64,000 bases of DNA from NCBI GenBank assembly GCA_032622095.1, contig CP136067.1, forward strand, positions 49,889,899 through 49,953,898, in the 5' to 3' direction. The position numbers and the translations under genes are program-made. Shown piece after piece: positions 48,030 through 58,683 of the stretch (its first letter is position 1; every line of letters begins with the position of its first letter). The notes below the pieces were generated by a model that saw only the letters and a program-made list of their open reading frames with translations, had not been told where the DNA came from and searched no databases. The DNA comes from Siphonodentalium dalli. Lineage: Eukaryota > Mollusca > Scaphopoda > Gadilida > Siphonodentaliidae.

Positions 48030-48529
48030 TTTAATATATATTTTGAACATTTGTCTGTCTGTTTGTCTGTTAGCTATGGCCGGGGAAACTGCGGCACAGA
48101 TTTGACGAAATTTTATACCTAGGGGAAATTATTTCCAGGGAGTATTTTGGACGGGTCAAATCTTGATCCCGACCTGACTTTGACATTCAAAAAGATCAAT
48201 TCAAGGTCAAATCTGGTAAAACGGAAGTATTTCAACGAAATTTGATACCTACTGTTACTTTTGTCCCAGGAGTGTTTCGGGTGGGTCAAATCATGACCCT
48301 GACCTGATCTTGACATTCAAAATTGTCAATTCAAGGTCAAATCGGGTAAAGCCGGGCGGATATCGACGGGTACTTTTGTCGTGACTTTTGTCCGGGGAGT
48401 GTTTTGGACAGGTCAAATCGTGACCCCGACATGACCTTCACCTTTAAAATAGTCTATTCAATGTTAAATCGCGCAATTCTCCGAAAATCAGAGGGGAACA
48501 TCCCGGACGAAGTCGGGTCCACCAGCTAC
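48030..48529 (+). mobile_element. Helitron-like element with minisatellite, abutting the previous one
   Basis: It starts directly after the CTAG of the previous element with ttgtctgtctgtttgtctg. It carries three units of about 128 bp like those at 45840, then the hairpin cccggacgaagtcggg and ccaccagctac|t. The head-to-tail position suggests insertion at the AT junction of the neighbour's end, or rolling-circle readthrough. Confidence 0.6.
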
Positions 48530-48689
48530 TATTATATATTTCTAGATTTAGTTACAAACTAAATACCTGTATATTGTACAAAGAAATGTTTGACAAATAT
48601 ATATATATCAATATTACCATACGGGTCATTAAAATAGATACGACGAAACAAATTTTGAAGGGTGCATGTATCAGGTAAATTTTTATATT

Positions 48690-50070
48690 TCAAATGATGA
48701 CAGGAATGCGGAAAGTTGAAGTACCTCGTAATACTGGCTATCCGCATGAAGAGATATACATGTATATAAAAACCAAAATAGAAGATGACTGCTGGCGACA
48801 ATGTTTTCCAAAAAAATTCAAAGCATTCGATAGCTCCCATCTAGTTGTCAGCCCGAAGATCAACATGAAGTTTGGTGACTATCAGATGAGGGATATGTCT
48901 GTACAGTTGCTAAACAATTCAGTCATGCAAAAGAGGATCAAAGAGGATACCAAATTGCTGCCTGTGGTAATGTTTTTTAACGAAATTCGGGAAAATTAGA
49001 TTACTCTCACCCTGGTTATCCAGAAGATCATTGTGGAATCTGGTGACGATCGGACAAGGGGTGTCGTCTGTAGGATCAACCAAACTATTTAGCCATAAAA
49101 ATAGTAAAATTGAAGATCACCGCTGGCAGTGATGTCTTCACAAGGACAGTTTGAGAACAAAATATGGCTCACATCTAGCGGTGACCCAAAATATCCACAT
49201 GAGAAAAAGTTCTCCAATAAAAGCTGGCTGCAGGGTGCGCAAATTCGAAATTTAGCAGGGTGTACTGCTTGTGGCCATGTTTTCCCCGCAAATTTGATAG
49301 ACTGATGGACAAAACCACTGAATCCGTTGAATCAATATACATGTATACATGGATTAATTTATATGCATTGTTATACACATGCAGTACTGGTATATAAAGG
49401 TACTGAAAATAACTATATTACTAGTATACACAAAATAAACCATATATCATGGCTATGTGTTCTAATATCCGAACATGACAGCTGAGAACTTGGTGTGAAT
49501 CATAAAGAGTGGTGGTTTCTCAAGCATATCTAACCCTCCACGTTAGAAACATGCCATTAAATGTCATAAGTATAATCTAGCTTGAGGACAGAAGTGATCA
49601 ATAAAATCCCTCTTAATTCAACCAGGTCCTCGCGCTATGTATGGTCGATCACATGATGATCTAGGGGGATTAGAATTGCTGTATAAAAACAGCACTGCAT
49701 GTAAATATAAAATAAAATAGTGCTACATCTTATTACAGATTATTGCCATATATAATCAGTGATTATACAGACAGTCTGACAAAATAAAGTTTCAGCGACA
49801 CTCTATCCGAAGAGGGGAATAATTTCATCTGTTACAGTCAATGGAGCAATTATGAATCTGGAAAGGTGAAATTTCTAAGTAATACTAGATATCGACATGA
49901 CGCGATAACATATAACGTAAATGCAATATGGCCGCTGGCGACCATTTTTTCCTATGAAATTAAAAAAAAAATTGATAGCTCTCATCTGATAGATCAATAT
50001 CAAGATAAATATGAAGTTTGGTGATGATCGGATGAGTGAAGTGGACTGTGGTCTGTGCTAAACGGTTTAG
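48690..50070. repeat. Old repeat with gctggcgaccatNtttt units
   Basis: Related sentences recur at 48780-48920, 49100-49290 and 49880-50050: aagatgactgctggcgacaa, gaagtttggtgatgatcgga, gatagctctcatctgat. The 101-codon frame at 48694 is part of this repeat and is not called as a gene. Confidence 0.5.
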
Positions 50071-50073
50071 TAA

Positions 50074-50390
50074 TGCTTAAAAAGATTCTTACCTTAATAT
50101 TTTTATGTTCACTTTATAAACTTCACTGAGTCATCTTTGTCATGTATTGAGTTTGATATCTTTTGTTAACAGTTTATAAATCATGTATGTCTCATGTTTG
50201 TTATTTTAATTGATGTGTTTATTATCATTAAATAAAGTTGCATTCCTTAAAAAGATTCTTACCTCAATGTTTTTATGTTCACTTTATAAACTCCACTGAG
50301 TCATCTTTGTCATGTATTGAATTTGATATCTTTTGTTAACAGTTTATAAATTATGTATGTCTCGTGTTCGTTATTATATTATATACACTT
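50074..50390 (+). repeat. Tandem duplication of a ~165-bp unit
   Basis: The unit ttaaaaagattcttacctNaa ... gtttataaatNatgtatgtc occurs at about 50078 and again at 50246 with a few differences. The first ends cattaaataaagttgcattcc, which resembles a retroelement 3' end. Confidence 0.65.
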
Positions 50391-51118
50391 TATAGTGTGT
50401 TTTCAGAACGAAAAAAAATGAATAAAATCAACAAATTTGTAAATTTAAAAACAATTCAAACGTTGTTGTATTCCATGTCCCAGCCCGGACATATACACCA
50501 AATTTCAATAATATTCATTGAGAAACAACGGACCAAACGCTATATAACACCCGTATACATCGGACTCAGCCTCGGGTACATGTTATAGTAGGTACCGAAT
50601 TGACACACGTCGACTGGGGCGAGTTGGCCCTGGGGCGATTAGGCCGATTAGGGCACCTTCTATAATTTACCGTATGTGTCCGTTTACGCGTAGTTTACTT
50701 TAGAAAGTTCCGCAATTAATACCGCAAATAGAGCGACCATATTTGACAGAGAATGCCTCTGTTATTGATTATCAAGTTGCTATACATTAAAAACGACAAA
50801 TTCACATGCTCGTTCAAGCGCAGTAGTCTATTTTCCCCATGTTAAAGGACATCCACAAATACTAAATAACGCTAACCTACTGCCGAATGTTTTACACGAC
50901 AACTGTTAACATATTTGGGCTGAATTCATCTGACGCGGTATTATTCCTCAAAATAAACAACAAAACCATCGTTACTTGTAAATGTAGTTTGGGCTAACAT
51001 TAAATTTTACATAAATCCTCCACATCAATTATCCCGACACACACGTCAGATGAAAAGCAGCCAGGAAGTAACCGGCCAAATTGGCCGAAATAAATATATA
51101 ATACATCGTGGGCATTAT
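50391..51118. other. Non-coding stretch
   Basis: No gene was recognised between the duplication and the P element. Confidence 0.4.
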
Positions 51119-51126
51119 ATTTACAC
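51119..51126. repeat. 8-bp target duplication of P element, left
   Basis: ATTTACAC immediately precedes the left terminal repeat. The identical octamer follows the right terminal repeat at 54817-54824. Confidence 0.9.
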
Positions 51127-51154
51127 CAGTGATATTGTAAACGGGATAAGACAC
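51127..51154 (+). repeat. P element left terminal inverted repeat, 28 bp
   Basis: It starts CAGTGATATTGTAAACGGGA and ends taagacac. It matches the complement of 54789-54816 without mismatch. Confidence 0.9.
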
Positions 51155-51709
51155 ACATGGCGTTGTGTGTAATCAAGCATTTATCGCCGTAAACTACTGT
51201 TAGCTTCCAGAGTGAATGCATTGGAATATTGGGGCCAATTGATACAAAATTCCAATTAAACCTAATTTTAAAACTAGAATAATTAACACAGTAAGGGTGT
51301 CAAGTCATAAAACCACAGTTATACAATAAATAATCGAGACATTATCCAGTGTTGGCATGATCAGCATTCAGCACGATCCACGCATGGTTTCAATCTAAAA
51401 TCTGTTAAAATGGAAATTTGTGGGTGGACTCAACAGTTATATCAGAACTATCTATGAATTGATAACAATAATGTCAAGGATTAGGCAGGAAATATTGGGC
51501 CTTCAATTAAGTTAAACATTTACATCTTGCCACCCGCTGGCTTGTTCTATTAATTTAATGTGAAAATAAATTAAGAACTCCAATGCATGATGGGGTCTGC
51601 ATGAACAAATATATCACAAACTGACCACACGTCTCATTGATGCTAGAATATACTGGCGGGTTGGATGTATTCATAGAGACATCATTTTGTTCAATATGAA
51701 TCCGCCTGA

Positions 51710-51757
51710 TTTTGTAAATTTTGTAAATTTTGTAAATTTTGTAAATTTTGTAAATTC
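51710..51757 (+). repeat. Five-unit TTTTGTAAA tandem repeat
   Basis: Nine-bp units lie immediately upstream of the first transposase ATG (51763). They could be a leader or subterminal binding array, or replication slippage. Confidence 0.75.
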
Positions 51758-51762
51758 AGAAC

Positions 51763-54488
51763 ATGTCGCAAAAAAGTCAAAACCTCACTGTGCAGCCATC
51801 AACTGCTTCAACGCCAGGTACAATACTGCAAAGATGTAAAACGACTGTGATGGTGGAGAGTGCTCATTCTTCCGGTTTCCAAAAGAGAAGGCGAAGTAAT
51901 TATAACTAGATATATGTACTAAAGTCATTGTGCTGATTGTGATTTAATGTGACAGAATTGATCTCCTATATGGTAATGGAACGAGTAATCTCATATTGAT
52001 AGAACTACACAGGAGTTGGAAACATCATAATAACCCATTATGTTTCTTCGAAGCATTAGTAATAGGTTTCTGAGTACTATTTGTTCTTCGATTCTCTGAA
52101 ATTAGAGCTGTCGTCCTATTTGAATGTTATTTGAAGTAATGTCACTGAATTTGTATTAGTATTACTTGCAAAACTTAACATACAATATGTACGCGTAGTG
52201 TTCTCTCAACTGGTGATTAACGTGAATTAACACAGGCACATATCATATATGAAACATCTCATGTAATCGTGTATGTTCTTGTCTTTCAGGTGCGATACCT
52301 CGGTGCAGTTTTCCAGATTGGATAGTCTCAAAGGGAAATTTCCAGAACACCTTACAATAATTCACGTCTGTGTGTAGCTCATTTTGAAGACTCTATGTTT
52401 ATGAATGCTCAGAAAAAATCGCTGATATCTAGTGCTCTACCGACTGTTTAATGTCCCAAACCCACCACCAAATATAACACCAAAAACGCCGGATGATACA
52501 GCGACACAATGAGTTTGATACAAAGAAAATGAAGCTTACGTCAGCTGAGATCAGTGGTCAAGATCAGATTGATGTTGTTCCATCTCCACAGGGAACTAAG
52601 ATTCGACAACAACTGAATCGAGAACGTGTTCGCTCACATCGTCTCCGTAAAAAAAATTAAGGTGACAACAAAATTGAGCAAGAAATCCAGACTAGACAGA
52701 GTCCTCGCAGAGCTCCATGAGATACTACCAGACAGTGCGTTCAATTTCATAAAATCTCAACTGCTAATGTCAGGTCGAAAGAACAAGGGACATCGAAGGA
52801 ATAACTCAGAAAAGATTCTCGCACCTTCCTTATTTTATCAGAACCCCAAAGCATACAGATTTATGTCTAGAATATTTGTTCTCCCGAGTGTTCGCTCATT
52901 GAATCGTTGGGTGCAGTCCACTGGTGATCATGCTGGATTTCCTGACCACCTATTTGATGTGTTGAAGAAGAAGTTTGATGTAATGTCCGAAACAGAGAGA
53001 TTCTGTGCTAATGTGTTTGATGAAATGAGCATAAAGAAACGTTTAAAATATGACAAAAATGCTGCCAGAATAATTGGATTGGATTATGGAACTCAACTTG
53101 GACAATCAGCAAGAGAAGCTGACCATGCTCTGGTGTTCATGGTAAGAGGTCTCGTTCAGAAGTGGAAACAACCAATAGCGTATTTCTTTTCGCGTAGCAC
53201 CACACCCACGGATATTCTGTTTGAAGCTATAGATAAAGTGTCATCTGCTGGAGGTGTGGTTAAATGTGTTGTATTTGATTTTGGATCATCAAATAGATCT
53301 TTGTTTTAAAAAATGGGTATCTCATGTGATAATCCATCATTCGCAAGAAATGGACAGAAGGTGTTCTGCATGTTCGACCCGCCTCACCTCATCAAGTGCA
53401 CACGCAATAATTTTATGAAATATGACTTCCAGATTGGGGAAGACATAATCAAGTGGTGTCATGTCAAAAATTATTATGACCGTCATTCAAAGTTACCCAT
53501 TCGGATGTGTCCCAAAATTGGAACGAAACACATGGTGCTGACAATTTTTTCGAAAATGCGCGTTTATCTGGCGACACAAGTGCTAAGCCAAACAGTTGCA
53601 GCGGTAATGTTCATATGCGTTTCTCTTGGAGCCCTACCCATGGCAGCCAAAGCAACAGCTGAGTTCATAAAAAAGTTTGATATGTTGTTTGATTCATTCA
53701 ATTCAAGACAAATGGTTTGTAAGTTGAAGCCCCATAAAGCTGCTTCTGAAGGATTGCAAGACATGGATCGGGAAAATGAAGCCACTTGGTGCTAAAAACG
53801 AGCTATATTTTTTGAATGGATGGAAAGTGTCGATCGCATGTATCTTAGAGTTATGGGAAGATCTTTCAAGTAAGGGACTTAAATATCTGTTGACGAATAG
53901 ACTCAACCAGGATTGCTTGGAAAATCTTTTCTCTGTAATCCGATTTGCTGGAGGATTCCGTGACAACCCAGAAGCTGACATTTTGCCAACGCGTTTCGAA
54001 AGTGTTTCGTCACTGCTGCACTAAAGCCACCGAAAACTGCAAACTGCATCGATGACTCAGACAGCATCCTGGCCACCATTTCTCAGGTGCAACCAAGAAA
54101 TGCACCGAAATCACAAGCTGAAGACTTCACTGTTCCTCCGGAAACATCTCAGGAAATTGTCACGGGAATTAGGTGACATTATGGCATCACTACCGTTGAG
54201 CAACACTCTGCTGTATATTGCCGGACATTGTATTACAAAGGCAGTTAAAGGGCATCCTGCATTTGCTACGAACCTCTAATTGAACAGTCAAGATATGCCG
54301 ATGGAGATAAGAAGAAATTATTTTCTATATGGAAAGCCCTAGCCAAGACAAAGGGAATATATGGAGGGCTGACCATCCCAAGTGAAGGAGCATTCACAAA
54401 ATTTGTTTTCTTGGAAAGTATTTTCCTGAAACTATTTCCAAATGTATTATACCAAGGGAAAATACGTTTGCGACTAACAAATGTTTAA
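51763..54488 (+). pseudogene. P-element transposase (THAP9-like), multiply broken
   Basis: The N-terminal THAP zinc-finger exon (51763-51895) reads PHCAAINCFNARYNTAK, a stop, NDCDGGECSFFRFPKEKAK; an indel in the A-run separates it from the ATG. The intron is 51896-52289 (GT..CAG). Exon 2 continues CDTSVQFSRL, then in another frame RLCVAHFEDSMF (THAP C..H and AVPTF-like ALPTV), then a stop. After a further shift at about 52655 the catalytic part follows: FDEMSIKKRLKYD, ALVFMVRGLVQKWKQP, VVFDFGSSN, stop at 53307, MGISCDNPSF, FDPPHLIKCTRNNF, and after a shift near 53765 NRLNQDCLENLFSVIR. The C-terminus is TLLYIAGHCITK, then IYGGLTIPSEGAF. The acidic residues in FDEM, FDFG and CLEN probably correspond to the catalytic triad. 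No active protein is expected. Confidence 0.9.
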
Positions 54489-54788
54489 ATAGAAAGATCA
54501 TTGACATTTTTCTGACATTAAGAATATATGCAGCACTGAAATTCCTAAATAAGGACATTAAATCAATCAAAGGCAATACGTAAGAACAGAAAACTCCTGA
54601 AAGTCAGTCATCTTTAACTTTGTGAGTACATTTTTATTCATATTCCAATAACACCCTTGCATGATAGTCAATACAACGGCCTGAGTTTTATCATAATTAT
54701 ACAGAGCCAGCAGTACCTGCTAGCAGACCAACCCTCTCCACGGACAGGTGGCGCTGCTAAAAAGTAATTACGATAGAGCTGTATCACA

Positions 54789-54816
54789 GTGTCTTATCCC
54801 GTTTACAATATCACTG
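54789..54816 (-). repeat. P element right terminal inverted repeat, 28 bp
   Basis: Reads gtgtcttatcccgtttacaa then tatcactg, followed at once by ATTTACAC. Confidence 0.9.
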
Positions 54817-54824
54817 ATTTACAC
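54817..54824. repeat. 8-bp target duplication of P element, right
   Basis: ATTTACAC, identical to 51119-51126. Confidence 0.9.
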
Positions 54825-54839
54825 TTACCGGTATATTTA

Positions 54840-54970
54840 CATTTATTTTTGACGAATGTGTCCAGATAACAAGTCCAACAAAGAGCCTATGGCCGTTTGA
54901 TAAACTTATTATTTGAACATTTCATATGGGAACTACTCGTCAATTAGTATTTAGTACCGAAATGGTTAAT
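54840..54970. mobile_element. Relic of attatctgaac TTAA MITE
   Basis: It keeps gtccagataacaagtccaac, gataaacttattatttgaac and taccgaaatggTTAA. One end is decayed. Confidence 0.5.
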
Positions 54971-56335
54971 GATAATAAACAGTTGGCTCCCATTGGAACA
55001 ACTGAAGTGAACCGTCTACACTAAAGTAGACCTTGCAGATGAACACCATGTCATCCATCATTCTACATGCAGCATTCTGCAAGATGAATGTGCAGTCATC
55101 ACCAGTATCCCGTCAACCGTAGAATGACAACGTGCTTCAACGTCTTGGTGCAGCATGGTGGTAACATACGTTACTATGATGCCCCTCATGTGAGTCACAA
55201 TAGTCGCCAAAGAACAGCATACCATCTCAGCAAGCGCAGTGAGCCGGAACTATTGTTTAAGAAAACGCCTATATATAGCGCATCACATCCAGTAGCGATA
55301 ACGCCAAATTGGTCAACACAAGGTACTTCACCCAGATCCATAAAGTCACTTGATGGTTGAGACCTCAATATTTATACTTAGCGAGTGCTGATCAAATTAA
55401 AGGTATACAATCCGATTCGATGGTCCCCGTATAGTCACATTCTAACAACAAGAACAATAATTCTCCAAAAGACGCTTTAGCTATCAGGATCGATTAATTA
55501 CCAACGAATAATGGTAACCACTGTCAAGTCTAGTATAAATTTTTCCAAAACGTGTTATATATCAACAATTTGTTCAATACAATTTGGTATCGAAAGTCTG
55601 TCGGTCGGCTCATCGAATATTTACTAGGCCGCCAAATATTCCACGTGGTGAACAATAACAGATTTCGAAAATCAATATATGATCAGTCTGAGATTTGATG
55701 GGTGGGTTCCTAGACTCGAATAAAATATTTGTTTACTGCCGAAGCCAAATAAATAGTAATTTTGAAGCGCTAATTTGGTTTATGTATCTTTAAACATAGA
55801 CACTGTCGATGAATACACGACATGCGAACTATATACGCCAATAGGAACAACTTGATACTAGTATCGTCTCAGAAAATATGATGTTTATACCAGGAGCATG
55901 TGACAATAAAGAGCGTTCTTTATCGGACTAATCTTGATATGGTAATAATAAAGAGCGTTTATGTGGGATGTCGCAAAACTTGTAATGAATTTCGTCACAT
56001 CGGAATGTCTATAAGAGTAAAGAGATAAGTGTTCGTATTAAGAAGTTATAATACTCATTTCATAAACGAAATGCTCCGTCATATTATGTACATGTAGTTA
56101 TAGCTAGGTATGGCGTACGTTCTTCTTGTGAATGGTCATGCGATGCATCAACCCTTCTATGACTTGAGCTTCCTGAAATTTTGGTGTAAACATTATTTAT
56201 TTTTGTATCCCCGATTTATACAAGAATTTACAAGATGATGTTCATATATATGTGTAGGTATGGTAAGTCTGACAGAGACGAGGGTTTGACATCATGCAAG
56301 CGCCAGGCGCTTATATGGAGACATCTCCTGACAAA
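54971..56335. other. Non-coding stretch
   Basis: No gene was confirmed. 55905-55965 has an inverted pair of aataaagagcgt motifs that also occurs at 31215-31270 and 37556-37610. A 90-codon frame at 55088-55360 is unrecognised. Confidence 0.4.
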
Positions 56336-56946
56336 TTGCCAATGCATTCTCCTATATATGCGAGTCTTCCACACGGAGCCCCATCTATATAGGAGAATGC
56401 ACATTGGCCTAACAATGTTTACATTGACTTTGTAAGCCAGTGCATTCTCTTACATATCCGAGGCTAGATAATAGATATATAATAGAACTAGCTGATGTGC
56501 CCGACTTCGTCCGGGGTATTTAGGGATTTCTTTGCGATCGCCTCCGACTGGACATACAGCGTCTGGACAAACTATTGTTTGATCCAGAAACATGCCAATA
56601 TGAGCGAGGTCAAGGTCAAGTTCAAAGACACGGTCGCATGTGAAATTGGACCCGCCCATATTGTTCCCGGCATACATACCAAATTTTAGTCGGATCGGTC
56701 GAGGTCAAGAAACATGCCTATTTGAGCGAGGGCAAGGTCAAGGACACGGTCGCACGTGAAATTGGACCCGCCCATATTGTTCCCGGGATCAAAGTAGGCC
56801 TACATACCAAATTCGAGTCGGATCGGTCGAGCAGTTTTCGAGCCTATAACACACATACACACAGACAGAGGTTCCTAAATAGATATATAATATCAATCAC
56901 TAGCACATGATCTTTAATGCTGCAGCTCCCGACATGAAAGGGTTAA
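56336..56946. mobile_element. Palindromic TTAA MITE relic split by a Helitron
   Basis: Left part 56336-56487: ttgccaatgcattctcctat palindrome, gcctaacaatgtttac spacer, then a second half palindrome. Right part 56891-56946: gctgcagctcccgacatgaa then agggTTAA. The right terminus (TTAACCCTTTCATG on the other strand) makes it a sister family of the doubly palindromic MITE. The left terminus was not found. Confidence 0.55.
56488..56890 (-). mobile_element. Helitron-like element, reverse orientation
   Basis: Read on the minus strand it ends cccggacgaagtcgggcaca, tcagCTAG|T at 56488. Its 5' part contains cctctgtctgtgtgtatgtg. It is the same family as 47655-48029. The direct block gagcgagg(t/g)caaggtcaag..acggtcgca is duplicated inside (about 56600 and 56720). 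Confidence 0.65.
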
Positions 56947-57317
56947 CATAAGCATGTCGAACATAACCTAAATTCAACAATAATAACGACTTTAAAGTCC
57001 AAATAGAGTTTGAGTCCTCGATTATTTACATTCAGAATCAGTGTTGTTGTTGTTGTTGTTGTTAGCATGACATAAAATAAATATTATTTTCCACCAGGAT
57101 ACAGAACTACTGTGGCCCAGGAGTGTTCACCAAATGATTTCAAGATATTCTCGGATTCACCCCAAGATTTCCCCCTCTATTTACTCAAAATGCACCAAAA
57201 TTCAAAACTAGGCGATAGTATTAAATATTCAAGAACATATATATTTTTTATTAAATTTTAATAATGGCTGCGCTGGTGTTTACAGAACGACGTGAATAGC
57301 TATCTTGATTATGGTCG
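56947..57317. other. Non-coding stretch with (TTG)n
   Basis: A gttgttgttgttgttgtt microsatellite lies at 57043-57063. No gene was seen. Confidence 0.45.
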
Positions 57318-57326
57318 ATTAGCAAC

Positions 57327-57682
57327 GCTGAAGGGGTCACTCTCACCAAAAAAGGTGCTGAATGGTACACAGGGTTTCAAAATGTGCTGAATGGTACACT
57401 GGGATTGCTTTAACTATGTTTCTGAAAGTCTGGCACCCATCAGCAGTTTGTTTTCAGTTCATTTTAACTGTGTTTCTGAAAGTCTGGCGCCCATCAGCAG
57501 TTTGTTTTCAGTTCATTTTAATGTTCACTGGAACGTAAACAATTATTCTTTAACATAAATCATGGCAGATACAAAAACTAAACGTCATTTAGAACGAGAT
57601 TTCAAAACCTGTGTACCCTTCAGCACATTTCAAAACCTGTGTACCCTTTAGCAATTTTTTTGGTGAGAGTGACCCCTTCAGC
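57327..57682. mobile_element. Mutator-like MITE with 9-bp target duplication
   Basis: Perfect outer repeats GCTGAAGGGGTCACTCTCAC (then caaaaaa) face each other. The flanking 9-mers ATTAGCAAC (57318-57326 and 57683-57691) are identical. The terminal repeats extend about 75 bp and each contains two copies of gtgctgaa.ggtacacaggtt. The core holds a 52-bp tandem duplication (tctgaaagtctggcNcccatc). A 9-bp duplication with long TIRs points to the Mutator superfamily. No ORF is present. Confidence 0.8.
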
Positions 57683-57691
57683 ATTAGCAAC

Positions 57692-58468
57692 GACTAATAC
57701 AATCGTTAGTAAGATATTTCGCAATATAAATGCTTTTGAATGTTCGTTACACATGATGACTTTTCCTGGATATGTTCAGATTATCGGAACACCGCGAAAA
57801 TGACAACTTTAGAAAAATTAACGGTACTTTCTCTTAACAGCATCAGTTTTCCCTAACAACACCATAGTAATTCAGCAAGACCCAGTAGCATCATTAACAT
57901 TAGAAGACCACTTGACCAGCGGTGATTCAGCGAGGCTCTCATCATATCTGACCTGCAACAGCACCTTTAATTTGGCTGTAAAGTCTGCGATATATAACAG
58001 TACCAGAGATATCATATAGGCAGTACATTAGTCGTTTGCGATGCACTCGGCTGATTAACTCCACTATATAGGTGGTATTCCACATATGCTAGAAACATTT
58101 TGGATATTCGTCTTGGTGGGTAAATAGTGGATTCGAAACAATAGCTCTGAATATGTCAGCGACGATACACCGTGGAGTGGCAAATTGAGTATGAAAATTA
58201 TGCATTCGCTCTGTGTTATAGAACGCCGGATAACAACAAGTGACCCCGCTGCTAACTTACAGGTCATTAGGCAATTCATTACCACAAATTAACCCTACTA
58301 TGCAATTGTTAGCTCATCGTTATAAGATATTTACAAGAATATTAATGTCGTGGTTTGCAATCAGCACGTTGTGGATCGCGCTCGATTGGTTGCGCTGTTG
58401 CGCAGACCAATGTTAAAGGGACACAGGCCACTCGCGGTGGGTAAATGTACAAACGTTATAAAAGCCTG
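57692..58468. other. Non-coding stretch
   Basis: 58290-58420 (taaccctactatgcaattg, ctcgattggttgcgctgttg) is repeated in diverged form at 59410-59525. No gene was seen. Confidence 0.4.
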
Positions 58469-58683
58469 TTAACGCTTTCAGTGCCAAGTCCGATTTTTGT
58501 ATCAACCCATATTTCCTTGATCATTTTTCAAATTTATTAATTATAATAATATGATACAATGGTGGAAAGAGCTCTAAGAGCTCTTTTCAGCAATGTATCA
58601 CATTATTATAATCAATAAATTTGAAAAATGATCAAGGAAATATGGGTTGATACAAAATTCGGACTTGGCACTGAAATGGTTAA
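58469..58683. mobile_element. Foldback TTAA MITE, TTAACCCTTTCAGTGCC family
   Basis: A 215-bp near-perfect palindrome: TTAACGCTTTCAGTGCCAAG to its complement cttggcactgaaatggTTAA, centred on gagctctaagagctc. Each arm is about 105 bp. The half element at 25486 is its relative. Confidence 0.85.

Larger units (their letters stand above)
51127..54816 (+). mobile_element. P element (THAP9-like), 3690 bp, complete ends
   Basis: This is a cut-and-paste DNA transposon of the P superfamily. The ends are a perfect 28-bp inverted repeat: CAGTGATATTGTAAACGGGA.. at 51127-51154 and its complement at 54789-54816, flanked by the perfect 8-bp duplication ATTTACAC. P elements make 8-bp duplications and carry about 31-bp TIRs, so the fit is close. 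Inside are a THAP-domain exon, a 394-bp intron and the long transposase exon (51763-54488), all on the plus strand and all damaged. Five TTTTGTAAA units lie just before the ORF (51710-51755). About 570 bp of 5' sequence and 330 bp of 3' sequence flank the gene, where subterminal transposase-binding sites would lie. Confidence 0.9.

Noticed and set aside
48694-48999. 101-codon plus-strand ORF as a host exon
   Set aside because: Its DNA matches other copies of a degraded repeat at 49100 and 49900, and no domain is visible.
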